The translations under genes were made by a program, and so were the position numbers. Below the pieces are notes generated by a model, which saw nothing but the letters and a program-made list of their open reading frames with translations, was not told the origin of the DNA and ran no database searches. From Thermodesulfobacteriota bacterium (GTDB taxonomy: Bacteria; Desulfobacterota_D; UBA1144; Nemesobacterales; UBA2774), in the NCBI GenBank assembly GCA_039028315.1, contig JBCCIH010000012.1:1-19889 (forward strand): DNA of 19,889 nt. The letters run 5' to 3'. Every line of letters begins with the position of its first letter. Positions within the stretch are counted from its first letter, which is position 1. Shown here in pieces: positions 1 to 7,052 of this stretch.

Positions 1-44
1 GCTAAATCTTCATTCAACAACTTTATCATAGTATCTTTATCCAT
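1..44 (-). CDS. Partial gene, N-terminus only, possibly ferritin-like
   Basis: Only the first 14 codons lie in the window; the gene continues beyond base 1. It starts at ATG (complement of 42-44) and reads MDKDTMIKLLNEDLA. A good ribosome binding site (GGCGGAG) sits 7 bases upstream, so this is a real start. The short amphipathic helix ending in N-E-D-L-A resembles the opening of ferritin-like or bacterioferritin-like four-helix proteins, but 14 residues cannot establish the family. A 20-bp palindrome lies about 30 bp upstream, so the gene may be under repressor control. I am confident of the start and not confident of the function. Confidence 0.5.
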   Translation of the reverse strand, partial: MDKDTMIKLLNEDL

Positions 45-74
45 AATTTATCTCCGCCAACATATAATTGAATT

Positions 75-94
75 CTAATACCTATAGATATTAG
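75..94. promoter_or_regulatory. Near-perfect 20-bp palindrome, candidate operator
   Basis: CTAATACCTATAGATATTAG equals its own reverse complement at 18 of 20 positions; only one symmetric pair mismatches. It lies upstream of the minus-strand gene starting at 44, where promoter elements would be expected, so it is a candidate binding site for a dimeric repressor. It does not match Fur, PerR or IscR consensus sites as I remember them. Confidence 0.45.
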
Positions 95-169
95 TCTACA
101 TTCTGAGGTGTAAAAAATATATATAACTTGCAAATATTATGAATTAAGTTCTTTGATTTCATTTCTGAG

Positions 170-253
170 TGGGCGGGGGGGGACTTGAACCCCCACGGAC
201 GTGAGTCCAACGGCTTTTGAGGCCGTCGTGTCTGCCAATTTCACCACCCGCCC
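170..253 (-). tRNA. tRNA-Leu (anticodon CAA)
   Basis: On the minus strand the sequence folds as a class II tRNA. A 7-bp acceptor stem (GGGCGGG with CCCGCCC) closes the molecule. The anticodon stem ACGGC/GCCGT holds the loop CTCAAAA, giving anticodon CAA for UUG codons. A long variable arm (GGAC-TCAC-GTCC) is typical of leucine tRNA. The T loop reads GTTCAAGTC. The discriminator base is A and no CCA is encoded after it, so CCA must be added after transcription. Confidence 0.97.
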
Positions 254-291
254 TCAAGTTTAAGGGGTGAAAAATTAAAAGTAGGGTTTAT

Positions 292-320
292 ATTATTCTA
301 TGAAACTTCCTAAGAATCAA
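292..320 (-). promoter_or_regulatory. Putative sigma-70 promoter of tRNA-Leu
   Basis: Minus strand: TTGATT (complement of 315-320), a 17-base spacer, then AATAAT (complement of 292-297). It would start transcription about 30 bases upstream of the tRNA, leaving a short leader for RNase P to remove. This rests on motif matches only. Confidence 0.4.
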
Positions 321-382
321 GCGCATCAAGATGCGATAACTTAGAAGTGCTTTTTGGCACTGTTAAAACTATGCGTAAGCGG

Positions 383-410
383 TTGACAACATTAGGTCTT
401 CATGTATTCT
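383..410 (+). promoter_or_regulatory. Putative sigma-70 promoter of aroF
   Basis: A consensus TTGACA at 383-388 is followed after 16 bases by TATTCT at 405-410. Transcription would begin near 417, giving a leader of about 45 bases before the aroF start. The region between this promoter and the tRNA (254-382) has two short hairpins (322-335 and 346-361) without a following T run, and no other feature I can name. Confidence 0.55.
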
Positions 411-461
411 AGCACCTTTGATTTAGATAATTTGCTTGCGATAAGCTAAGGAGTTTAGGAA

Positions 462-1481
462 ATGATTGTTGTAATGAAAAGCGGGGCAGACCCCGACGAA
501 ATACAAAGAGCTAAAACCACTATGGTTGAGCTTGGTTATCAGCCTCATCCCATTGAGGGTGTGCTTAGAACTGTTATCGGCGCAATCGGTGATGAAAGAG
601 GAAAACCTGAGGATGTTGAAACTCTAAGCATTCTTCCTGGGGTAGAAAAAGTAATCCCAATTCTACCGGCTCACAAACTCGCAAGCAGAGAATTTAAACC
701 TGAAGACACACAAGTTAATGTAAACGGCGCTATTGTTGGTCAAAATAAAATTCCAGTGATAGCAGGCCCTTGCTCAGTTGAGAGTGAAGAGCAGCTCATG
801 GAAATAGCCCATGCAATCAAAGATGCTGGAGCTACAATGCTAAGGGGCGGCGCATATAAGCCAAGATCCTCCCCCTATACATTCCAAGGAATGGGAGTTG
901 ACGGATTAAAGCTGCTAGCTCAAGCAAGAGAGGAAACAGGTCTTCCCATAGTTACAGAAATACTCAATGTGAAGCACTTAGACACGGTCTTAGAGTATGC
1001 AGACGTTCTACAAATAGGCGCTAGGAATTCTCAGAACTATGCGCTTTTACAAGAAGTTGGAAAATCAAAGAAACCAGTTCTTCTAAAAAGAGGAATGTCC
1101 ACAACAATTAAAGAGTTTTTGATGTGCGCTGAGTACATTCTCTCTGAAGGAAATGAGGATGTAATGCTCTGCGAGAGAGGAATAAGAACTTTTGAAACCG
1201 CAACAAGAAATACCTTTGATTTAAATGCAATCCCGGTTCTTAAGGAAAGAACTCACCTGCCTGTCGTTGCTGATCCTAGCCACGGGACAGGATATTGGCA
1301 GTATGTAACTCCTATGGCGCTTGCTTCAATCGCGGCCGGTGCAGATGGTGTAATTGTTGAAGTACACAACAATCCAGAGGTTGCCGTAAGTGATGGCGGA
1401 CAGTCGCTTAAACCTAAAAAGTTTGCCGATATGATGGAAAAAGCAGCTGCAGTCGCAAAAGCTGTGGGAAGAGAAGTTTAA
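462..1481 (+). CDS. aroF: 3-deoxy-7-phosphoheptulonate synthase (DAHP synthase, type I-beta)
   Basis: The enzyme condenses phosphoenolpyruvate and erythrose 4-phosphate to DAHP, the first step of the shikimate pathway, in the cytoplasm. Residues 1-88 form the ferredoxin-like N-terminal domain typical of the I-beta class (as in Thermotoga maritima), where it carries aromatic amino acid feedback inhibition. The catalytic barrel follows, with IAGPCSVES (metal-binding Cys104), the KPR motif at 133-135, LLKRGM at 207-212, CERGIRTFE at 237-245, DPSHGTG (His274), and late metal ligands around Glu300 and Asp311. The length of 339 residues is normal. AAGGAG at 448-453 lies 8 bases before the ATG and fixes the start. 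The gene converges with purN, with one base between the two stop codons, so neither has room for a private terminator. Confidence 0.96.
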   Translation: MIVVMKSGADPDEIQRAKTTMVELGYQPHPIEGVLRTVIGAIGDERGKPEDVETLSILPGVEKVIPILPAHKLASREFKPEDTQVNVNGAIVGQNKIPVIAGPCSVESEEQLMEIAHAIKDAGATMLRGGAYKPRSSPYTFQGMGVDGLKLLAQAREETGLPIVTEILNVKHLDTVLEYADVLQIGARNSQNYALLQEVGKSKKPVLLKRGMSTTIKEFLMCAEYILSEGNEDVMLCERGIRTFETATRNTFDLNAIPVLKERTHLPVVADPSHGTGYWQYVTPMALASIAAGADGVIVEVHNNPEVAVSDGGQSLKPKKFADMMEKAAAVAKAVGREV

Positions 1482-1482
1482 A

Positions 1483-2085
1483 TCAATTCTTTTTTAATAC
1501 CCTTCTGCCGACAATTTCAACCTCACCGCTAGAGACTAGGCTGATAGCTTCGGGATAAATCCGATGTTCCACTTGGTGGATCTTCTCGAGTAGAGAATTC
1601 TCTTCATCTGTATCTTCTATTTTAACTATTTGCTGTAAAATAATTGGCCCGGTGTCTACTCCCTCATCTACATAGTGAACTGTAACACCAGTGTATTTAA
1701 CACCGTACTCTAAAGCTTGGCGCCCTGAATTTATTCCAGGGAATGATGGGAGAAGAGCAGGATGAATATTTATAATTTTGTTTTTGTAAGCTCTAACAAA
1801 TACTGGCGAGAGAATTCTCATATAGCCTGCTAAAACTAAAAGATCCGGCTTATAAGGCTCAATTGCTTCTAGTACTGCCCTATCAAAATCCTCTCTCTCG
1901 CTATAGCCTTTATGGTCTATTACTTCTGTAGGGATGTTATGCTTTTCGGCACGCTCGATTGCGTATGCGCCAGGCTTGTTACTGAATACAAGTACTATAT
2001 CAATTGTATCAATCTCTGCATCAATGATTGCTTGAAGATTGGTGCCGCTTCCTGAAGCAAAAACGGCAACGCGCATTTTTTCCAT
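1483..2085 (-). CDS. purN: Phosphoribosylglycinamide formyltransferase (GAR transformylase)
   Basis: PurN transfers a formyl group from 10-formyltetrahydrofolate to GAR, the third step of purine synthesis. The N-terminal Rossmann-type segment RVAVFASGSGTNLQAII (5-21) binds the nucleotide substrate. The catalytic triad is present at the same numbers as in E. coli: Asn106 and His108 in IINIHPALLPSFPG, and Asp144 in VDEGVDTGPII. The length of 200 residues is typical. The start at 2085 has only a weak GAG upstream; Met4 (2076) is an alternative that would lose just three residues. A TATAAT element 21 bases upstream suggests an independent transcript with a leader near 14 bases. Confidence 0.95.
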   Translation of the reverse strand: MEKMRVAVFASGSGTNLQAIIDAEIDTIDIVLVFSNKPGAYAIERAEKHNIPTEVIDHKGYSEREDFDRAVLEAIEPYKPDLLVLAGYMRILSPVFVRAYKNKIINIHPALLPSFPGINSGRQALEYGVKYTGVTVHYVDEGVDTGPIILQQIVKIEDTDEENSLLEKIHQVEHRIYPEAISLVSSGEVEIVGRRVLKKN

Positions 2086-2106
2086 ATAGGTTCTCAGTTG
2101 TTATAG

Positions 2107-2112
2107 ATTATA
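2107..2112 (-). promoter_or_regulatory. Putative -10 element of purN
   Basis: The minus strand reads a perfect TATAAT, 21 bases upstream of the purN ATG. No good -35 is seen 16-18 bases further upstream (GCTTAT at 17), so only the -10 is reported. Confidence 0.35.
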
Positions 2113-2189
2113 AGAATACAGAATAGTACATAAGCACATAACACAAAACAATAATGAAGAATTAGAAATGTGAAGGGAGTGTAATAAAG

Positions 2190-2197
2190 AAAAAAAC
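2190..2197 (-). terminator. T tract ending the 5S transcript
   Basis: One base after the closing helix of the 5S RNA the minus strand runs into seven consecutive T residues. The 5S terminal stem plus this tract could itself act as an intrinsic terminator. Confidence 0.5.
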
Positions 2198-2317
2198 AAT
2201 CAGGCAGCTACCTACTTTCCCACTCCCGTACAAGAGCAGTATCATCGGCCTTGAAGAGCTTAACTTCTGGGTTCGGAATGGGACCAGGTGTGACCTCTTC
2301 AGTATAGCCACCCAATT
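2198..2317 (-). rRNA. rrf: 5S ribosomal RNA, isolated copy
   Basis: The minus strand contains the conserved 5S core, including CCCATTCCGAACCCAGAAGT and the loop E/helix IV region ending GGGAGTGGGAAAGTAGG. The ends were set by helix I: 5' AATTGGGTGGC pairs along all 11 positions (allowing G-U) with 3' GCTGCCTGATT, giving a 120-base RNA. No 23S or 16S sequence flanks it: upstream on its strand there are only 80 bases before a divergent protein gene. It therefore lies outside an rRNA operon. It has its own promoter and a T tract at its 3' end, so it looks functional. A plus-strand or minus-strand protein reading through this segment would be spurious. Confidence 0.96.
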
Positions 2318-2325
2318 AGAGGTAA

Positions 2326-2353
2326 AATTTACATCAGTATTAAAGGTTGTCAA
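2326..2353 (-). promoter_or_regulatory. Dedicated promoter of the isolated 5S rRNA
   Basis: Minus strand: consensus TTGACA (complement of 2348-2353), 16-base spacer, TAAATT (complement of 2326-2331). The -10 ends 8 bases before the predicted mature 5' end (2317), so transcription would start at or within a base or two of the mature 5S RNA. Confidence 0.6.
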
Positions 2354-2361
2354 TAGAATAT

Positions 2362-2390
2362 TTGTAATTATCAGATAAAAATGCTTTAAT
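2362..2390 (+). promoter_or_regulatory. Putative promoter giving a leaderless Xer-like mRNA
   Basis: TTGTAA at 2362-2367, a 17-base spacer and TTTAAT at 2385-2390, preceded by TGC (2382-2384) as an extended -10. Seven bases separate it from the ATG at 2398, so the predicted start of transcription is at or next to the A of ATG. It stands back to back with the 5S promoter, with 8 bases between the two -35 elements. Confidence 0.5.
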
Positions 2391-2397
2391 TTGGTAA

Positions 2398-3264
2398 ATG
2401 CAAGATTTAATCCGTGATTTTATCAATTCACTTAACAGACGACAGACAACAAAGGACACATATCGTAAAGCGCTCCTGGAATTTTCCAAGTGGCTGGGCA
2501 ATAAATCCCCAATTGGACTTACACCAAACGATATCCAGCGCTACAAGGACTTCATAATATCTAAAGATCTCTCTACAAGCTCAGTTTCAGCATATCTTAC
2601 GGCAGTTAGAAGGTTATATGATTATTTGGAAAATCAGGGGAAAATCTCAGAGAATCCTGCAAAGAAAATAAAAGGCGGGGCGCGTCCTAAAAGACATTCC
2701 ACCAAAACAATATCAAACCCAGACCTTAATAAGCTTTTTGATTCTATTGATATTTCAACCTCTCTTGGCCTTAGAGACAGCCTTATTTTTAATTTGATGC
2801 TCAGGTGTGGGCTGAGCGAGATAGAACTTGTTAGAGCTAATGTTGAAGATATAAAAAGGAAAAATGATAAGACTGTTATATATGTTCAGGGGAAAAATAA
2901 AGATGCTAAAAACGAGTATGTAGTAGTACCGGAACCTGTTGTGAAAGAGATTGATGAATATTTATCTCAAAGAGAGTCATCAAAACCCGCTGAGCCCCTT
3001 TTCTGGGGAGAGGGCAATAGAGCTATTAGAGTTAGAATTACAACTAGGGCAATTAGGGCGAGGATTAGCTACTATTTTGAAAAGCTGGGACTTAATAAGA
3101 AAGGAATTACGCCGTATAGTCTCCGGCACACTGCCGCCATACTGGCAATCGAATCAGGCGCAAGTGTTTCGGAGGTAATGCAGATGTTAAGAGTAAAAAC
3201 TGTGGATACCGCTCTAGTATACTTTGAAGAAGCCAAAGAATTAAAGCAAACAAATAGATCTTAG
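2398..3264 (+). CDS. XerC/XerD-like tyrosine recombinase family protein with degenerate active site
   Basis: The fold is that of a site-specific tyrosine recombinase: an N-terminal SAM-like core-binding domain (about 1-85) and a catalytic domain (about 105-285). Only part of the catalytic set survives. The first arginine, expected in G-L-R, is Ser140 in CGLSEIEL. Lys166 in QGKNK is kept. The His of HxxR is Tyr240 in PYSLRH, with Arg243 kept. The His/Trp of box III is Val266 in MLRVKT. The nucleophile Tyr275 in ALVYFEE is kept, 9 residues after Val266 as in XerD. The length (288) is normal for Xer proteins and there is no frameshift. No Shine-Dalgarno sequence precedes the ATG. It is a family member; whether it cuts DNA is doubtful. 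Calling it the chromosome-dimer XerC or XerD would be unsafe. Confidence 0.88.
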   Translation: MQDLIRDFINSLNRRQTTKDTYRKALLEFSKWLGNKSPIGLTPNDIQRYKDFIISKDLSTSSVSAYLTAVRRLYDYLENQGKISENPAKKIKGGARPKRHSTKTISNPDLNKLFDSIDISTSLGLRDSLIFNLMLRCGLSEIELVRANVEDIKRKNDKTVIYVQGKNKDAKNEYVVVPEPVVKEIDEYLSQRESSKPAEPLFWGEGNRAIRVRITTRAIRARISYYFEKLGLNKKGITPYSLRHTAAILAIESGASVSEVMQMLRVKTVDTALVYFEEAKELKQTNRS

Positions 3265-3288
3265 GTAATAACTGTTATTAGCTTGGAG

Positions 3289-4866
3289 TTAGTTCTTTTC
3301 TACGTAGCTTTTGATGGGATAAACTCTTGCGGCACGTTTTAGTTTTTTAATCGCCTTTACTTCGATTTGTCTTATTCTCTCACGTGTTACCTGGAACTGA
3401 TGGCCCACCTCTTCAAGTGTGTGTTCCTTTTCCTCATCAATACCAAAACGAAGCCTTACAATGCTTTCTTCCCTGGTGTTTAAAACTGACGAGAGGGCGT
3501 TATTTATAATCTGCTTAAGCTCATTCATCTCTAAGACGTTAACAGGAGAGCTTGTGCTCGAATCTTCAATTAAGTCTACTAACTTACTATCTTCTTCATC
3601 ACCTATAGGTGTTTCAAGTGAGATTGGGTCTTTAGAGATTTTTAATACCCTTGCTACTTTCTCAGTAGACATACCTACCCTGGCTGCTATCTCATCGGGC
3701 ATTGGCTCACGCCCCAGCTCTTGGACTAAATGTCTAGAGGTTCTGATTATTCTATTAATTGTCTCTGTCATATGAACGGGGATTCTGATAATTCTGGATT
3801 GGTCCGCTAAAGACCTTGTAATGGCTTGCCTGATCCACCAGGTGGCATACGTAGAGAACTTATAGCCCCTATCGTATTCAAACTTTTCAACCGCCCTCAT
3901 AAGCCCAACGTTTCCTTCCTGTATAAGGTCTAAAAATGGAAGACCGCGGTTTATGTAACGCCTTGCAATACTTACAACTAATCTTAAATTGGATTCAATC
4001 AAAGTTCTTCTAGCCATTGAAGTGATGCGCTCGCCAAACTCTATCCTACCAACACATTTCTTAAGGCTTCTGGTATTTTCTTCTGCTTCGTCTAAAAGCT
4101 CTTGTATCTCTTTTGAGTATTCTTTTTTAGATTTAGCGTTTAATTTTGCAGCCTTTTTCTGAGACCCGCCTAATTCGCTCTTTATCTTGTCTAATCTTTT
4201 TATATAACCTTTTGCAACACTTAAAATCCTCTCCATCTGGATTCCGCTTAAATTTATTTCTTCAAGATAAGAAATCATAAGGTCTCTGTTATTTTTTATT
4301 CTCTCATTTAAATCAGCTTTTTTCTTCTTTGAAGCTTTTAATATTTCTTTCTCTAGTTGCTCATTTTCTTTATAGAGCTTAGTAATCTCATAAATTAAAT
4401 TCCCAATACCGATATGTGCCTCTTCGCTCATATTGTCGGTTTCGTCAACAAAGTTTGTGACATCTCTTATATCTAGGTCGCCTTTCTGTAGTTCCTCGCC
4501 TATGCCGCAAACCTCATTTAGCATAAGCGATGAGCTCAAAATTGTTTTAGCGATTATTCTTTTTCCAGTCTCAATTTTTTTTGCTATCCGTATTTCTTCT
4601 TCTCTTGAGAGAAGCGAATGATCAGCTATTTCATGAAGATAGAACCTGATAAGGTCATACTCATTTGCATTTTCTTTATTATTTCTAAAGGCAAATTCGT
4701 ATTTAGGTGCGGGTGATCCGTTTTCTTCTTTGTTAGGGAAATCTTCAGAATCAGAATTCTCTGAGTAATTTGAGTCCTCTAACTCTGCGCCTTTTTCAGG
4801 GCTGGAAAGATTAGAATCTTCTTGTGCCATTTCAGCTTCTAAAGCATTTTCTTTCTCATTACTCAT
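3289..4866 (-). CDS. rpoD: RNA polymerase primary sigma factor (sigma-70)
   Basis: This is the housekeeping sigma factor. Residues 1-65 are acidic and low-complexity and do not look like a folded region 1.1. Region 1.2 lies near 68-100 (EYDLIRFYLHEI). A charged non-conserved insert occupies about 105-275. Region 2 (285-362) has the core-binding and -10 recognition helices, including FLDLIQEGNVGLMRAVEKF and YATWWIRQAITR. Region 3 runs from about 366 to 440, and region 4 from 455 to 515 ends in the helix-turn-helix VTRERIRQIEVKA for the -35. The length of 525 suits a primary sigma with the insert. The start codon overlaps the dnaG stop by four bases (ATGA), implying translational coupling in the rpsU-dnaG-rpoD operon. 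The gene ends convergently with the Xer-like gene, 24 bases away. Confidence 0.97.
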   Translation of the reverse strand: MSNEKENALEAEMAQEDSNLSSPEKGAELEDSNYSENSDSEDFPNKEENGSPAPKYEFAFRNNKENANEYDLIRFYLHEIADHSLLSREEEIRIAKKIETGKRIIAKTILSSSLMLNEVCGIGEELQKGDLDIRDVTNFVDETDNMSEEAHIGIGNLIYEITKLYKENEQLEKEILKASKKKKADLNERIKNNRDLMISYLEEINLSGIQMERILSVAKGYIKRLDKIKSELGGSQKKAAKLNAKSKKEYSKEIQELLDEAEENTRSLKKCVGRIEFGERITSMARRTLIESNLRLVVSIARRYINRGLPFLDLIQEGNVGLMRAVEKFEYDRGYKFSTYATWWIRQAITRSLADQSRIIRIPVHMTETINRIIRTSRHLVQELGREPMPDEIAARVGMSTEKVARVLKISKDPISLETPIGDEEDSKLVDLIEDSSTSSPVNVLEMNELKQIINNALSSVLNTREESIVRLRFGIDEEKEHTLEEVGHQFQVTRERIRQIEVKAIKKLKRAARVYPIKSYVEKN

Positions 4867-6626
4867 AAGGCTCTTCTTTCCTCCCTTTGTTTTTGCATCG
4901 ATAAATCTCTGTACTGCTTAAGAAGTTTTTTCTCAAGTTCCGTATTTTTCTCTTTGACAGCTTCGTCAATTTCAATTCTGAGAACTTTTAACTTTTCATC
5001 CAGTTTTAACAGCTTTAATTTTCCAATGCATCCTTGAACAATCTTACCAGCGCTCTCAATGTCTGAAACGCCAGGCGAAGATAATAAGGCCTCTGAGATT
5101 AATTCGTGAGCAGTGCTACCCTCAAAATGAATCAGCAGATAAGAAGGGTCTACTTCCCCCTTGTCCACAATGACTTGTATAATAGACTTAATATCTGCAT
5201 CCGTTATAAGCTCACTCCATTCCTCTTCATATAATTGTACATGAAGATCGGGGAACTTGGCTAGGACAGTCAATAATAATTTTTCAGTACTAGGATATTT
5301 AGTTTTTGATGAGCTGCCGGCTGTACCACCCTTTATAGAGCCGCGTTTTACCATTGAATAAATTTCAGTTTCTTGTATTCCAAGCATCTCAGCAGTTTTT
5401 TTAATTCGAAGGCTCTTCTCAACCGGGTCCCTTAATTTTTCCAACAGCTCCACTATGCTTCTAACCATCTCGTTTAATGTAGTCCTGCCCTTTTTATAAC
5501 GATCAATGGACATATCTATAAAAAACTCGACCCAGCTAGTTGAGTTATCAAGCAGAGCTTCAAATTTCTCAACACCCATCTCTGTAATAAAAGAATCAGG
5601 ATCTTTACCTGAGGGCAAAGCCGCTACATGTGGTAATAACCCTTCTTCTAAAAGCACATCCAGTGATCTCATCGCTGCTTTCCTACCAGATTCATCACTG
5701 TCAAATATAACAATAACGTTCTCAGTATAGCGTTTGAGCAGACTCACATGTTCTCTTGTGAGTGAAGTGCCAAGAGTTGCAACGACATTTTTAAACCCTA
5801 AGGAATATAACGACAAGAAATCTGTATAGCCCTCTACTAATATGGCTCTGCCTTCATGTCTTATAGAGTCTTTTGATTTATTAATTCCGTAAAAGCTCTT
5901 TCTTTTTTGGTATATATCAGATTCAGGGGAGTTTATATATTTAGGCTCGTCTTCTTCATTGACCCTTCTTCCTCCAAAGCCAATTACTTTTCCATCTACA
6001 TTGCATATGGGAAACATTAATCTATTTCTAAACCGGTCGTAGTAACCGTCCGCATTTTTTCGCTTCACTATTAATCCGACTTTTTCTGCAATGCCTAAAG
6101 GCACCTTATTTTTAGCAAGAAATTTAGACAGGTTGTCCCAACCTTCTGGGGCAAACCCGAATATGAACTCTTTTGAGGTCTCCTCTGAGATGCCCCTTTT
6201 CTTCAGGTATGATCTGCCTTGTTGTCCTCGAGGACTGTCTAAAAGTGTTTTTCTGTAGAACTTAGCGGCTACTGCGTTTATTTTATAAAGCGCACTATTT
6301 GGAGATTTTTTAGGAGCTGATTCACTTTTTCTTTCTATTTGGACACCGGCCTTTTTTGCCAGCTCAGTTAGTGCTTCAGGGAAGGATAAATTGTTGTAGC
6401 GCATATAGAAACCGAAAATATCCCCTCCGGCCCCACAGCTAAAACAGTGGAACAACCCTTTCTCATCATCGATATGCATCGAGGGATTAGTATCGTCATG
6501 AAAAGGACAGAGCCCAACATAGCCCTTTCCTGTTTTTTTAACAGATGTATAACTCTCTACGAGGTCAATAATACTCAACCTCCCTTTTATTTCGTTAACA
6601 AGAGCCTCATTGTTAAATTTTGACAT
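4863..6626 (-). CDS. dnaG: DNA primase
   Basis: DnaG makes RNA primers at the replication fork. The N-terminal CHC2 zinc finger is complete: Cys40, His43, Cys61, Cys64. The central RNA polymerase domain contains the Toprim fold, with Glu265 in VEGYTDF and the metal-binding DSD at 309-311 followed by GKDPDSF. The C-terminal part (about 440-587), helical and charged, should be the DnaB helicase-interacting domain. The length of 587 residues is normal. There is no Shine-Dalgarno sequence before the ATG at 6626, and no better upstream start; the N-terminus fits the family. It lies 138 bases downstream of rpsU with an internal promoter candidate in the gap, and overlaps rpoD by four bases. Confidence 0.97.
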   Translation of the reverse strand: MSKFNNEALVNEIKGRLSIIDLVESYTSVKKTGKGYVGLCPFHDDTNPSMHIDDEKGLFHCFSCGAGGDIFGFYMRYNNLSFPEALTELAKKAGVQIERKSESAPKKSPNSALYKINAVAAKFYRKTLLDSPRGQQGRSYLKKRGISEETSKEFIFGFAPEGWDNLSKFLAKNKVPLGIAEKVGLIVKRKNADGYYDRFRNRLMFPICNVDGKVIGFGGRRVNEEDEPKYINSPESDIYQKRKSFYGINKSKDSIRHEGRAILVEGYTDFLSLYSLGFKNVVATLGTSLTREHVSLLKRYTENVIVIFDSDESGRKAAMRSLDVLLEEGLLPHVAALPSGKDPDSFITEMGVEKFEALLDNSTSWVEFFIDMSIDRYKKGRTTLNEMVRSIVELLEKLRDPVEKSLRIKKTAEMLGIQETEIYSMVKRGSIKGGTAGSSSKTKYPSTEKLLLTVLAKFPDLHVQLYEEEWSELITDADIKSIIQVIVDKGEVDPSYLLIHFEGSTAHELISEALLSSPGVSDIESAGKIVQGCIGKLKLLKLDEKLKVLRIEIDEAVKEKNTELEKKLLKQYRDLSMQKQREERRAL

Positions 6627-6659
6627 CTATGTTTGAACTGATTTAAAAAAGCTACAACC

Positions 6660-6723
6660 GGACACACAAAGGTATGATCAATCGAATTGAAACTACAGTA
6701 TAGCAAAGTCAAATGTTGTGTCC
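6660..6723. repeat. Inverted repeat flanking the internal dnaG promoter
   Basis: GGACACA at 6660-6666 is matched by its complement TGTGTCC at 6717-6723, the arms being 50 bases apart. The extended -10 at 6697-6705 lies between them. The arms are short, so this may be chance or a pair of regulator half-sites. Confidence 0.3.
6697..6705 (-). promoter_or_regulatory. Extended -10 promoter between rpsU and dnaG
   Basis: The minus strand reads TGCTATACT, an extended -10 (TGn plus TATACT, 5 of 6). No strong -35 is seen, which is usual for extended -10 promoters. It would allow dnaG-rpoD to be transcribed separately from rpsU, as happens within the E. coli operon. Confidence 0.45.
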
Positions 6724-6764
6724 CCCAACCGGATTTACTATGCAATATGTATTAATTCGACAAA

Positions 6765-6956
6765 TTAACTTCTTCTAGAACGCTTAACTACGCGCTTTTT
6801 GGCAGCAAAGAGTTTTTTCTTTTTCTTCTCACTAGGTTTCTCATAGTGTTCTCTTCTTCTAACTTCAGAGAGAACGCCGCCTTTCTCTACTTGTTTTTTA
6901 AATCTTTTAAGAGCGCTATCAATGCTCTCATTATTTCCTACTACAATTCCTGGCAT
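6765..6956 (-). CDS. rpsU: Small ribosomal subunit protein S21
   Basis: S21 is a small, very basic protein of the 30S subunit that acts in translation initiation. The sequence begins MPGIVVGNNESIDSALKRFK, the classic S21 opening, and ends in a lysine/arginine-rich tail. The start used here is the ATG at 6956 (63 residues), because GGAGGA lies 9-10 bases before it. An in-frame ATG at 6983 would add nine residues, would place that ribosome binding site inside the gene, and has none of its own. It heads the conserved rpsU-dnaG-rpoD order. Confidence 0.95.
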   Translation of the reverse strand: MPGIVVGNNESIDSALKRFKKQVEKGGVLSEVRRREHYEKPSEKKKKKLFAAKKRVVKRSRRS

Positions 6957-6998
6957 AAAATAAATTCCTCCGACTAATTTCAATAGTACAGCTTGAAA

Positions 6999-7027
6999 AA
7001 ATTAATAGATTTAGGGTCAATTGTCAA
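6999..7027 (-). promoter_or_regulatory. Putative sigma-70 promoter of rpsU
   Basis: Minus strand: consensus TTGACA (complement of 7022-7027), 17-base spacer, TAATTT (complement of 6999-7004, weak). Transcription would start about 35 bases before the rpsU start codon, making rpsU the first gene of its own unit even if read-through from upstream occurs. Confidence 0.45.
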
Positions 7028-7052
7028 GTGCTGGTTATATAAGTGAAATATA

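Noticed and set aside
2162..2353. 63-codon minus-strand reading frame across the 5S region
   Set aside because: It lies on the 5S rRNA sequence itself; the conserved RNA and its helix I pairing explain the region.
2951..3178. 75-codon frame inside the Xer-like gene
   Set aside because: Same-strand out-of-frame shadow of the recombinase-family gene with no ribosome binding site.
3266..3280. Hairpin TAATAA/TTATTA between the Xer-like gene and rpoD as a bidirectional terminator
   Set aside because: The stem is all A-T with a 3-base loop and no T run follows on either strand.
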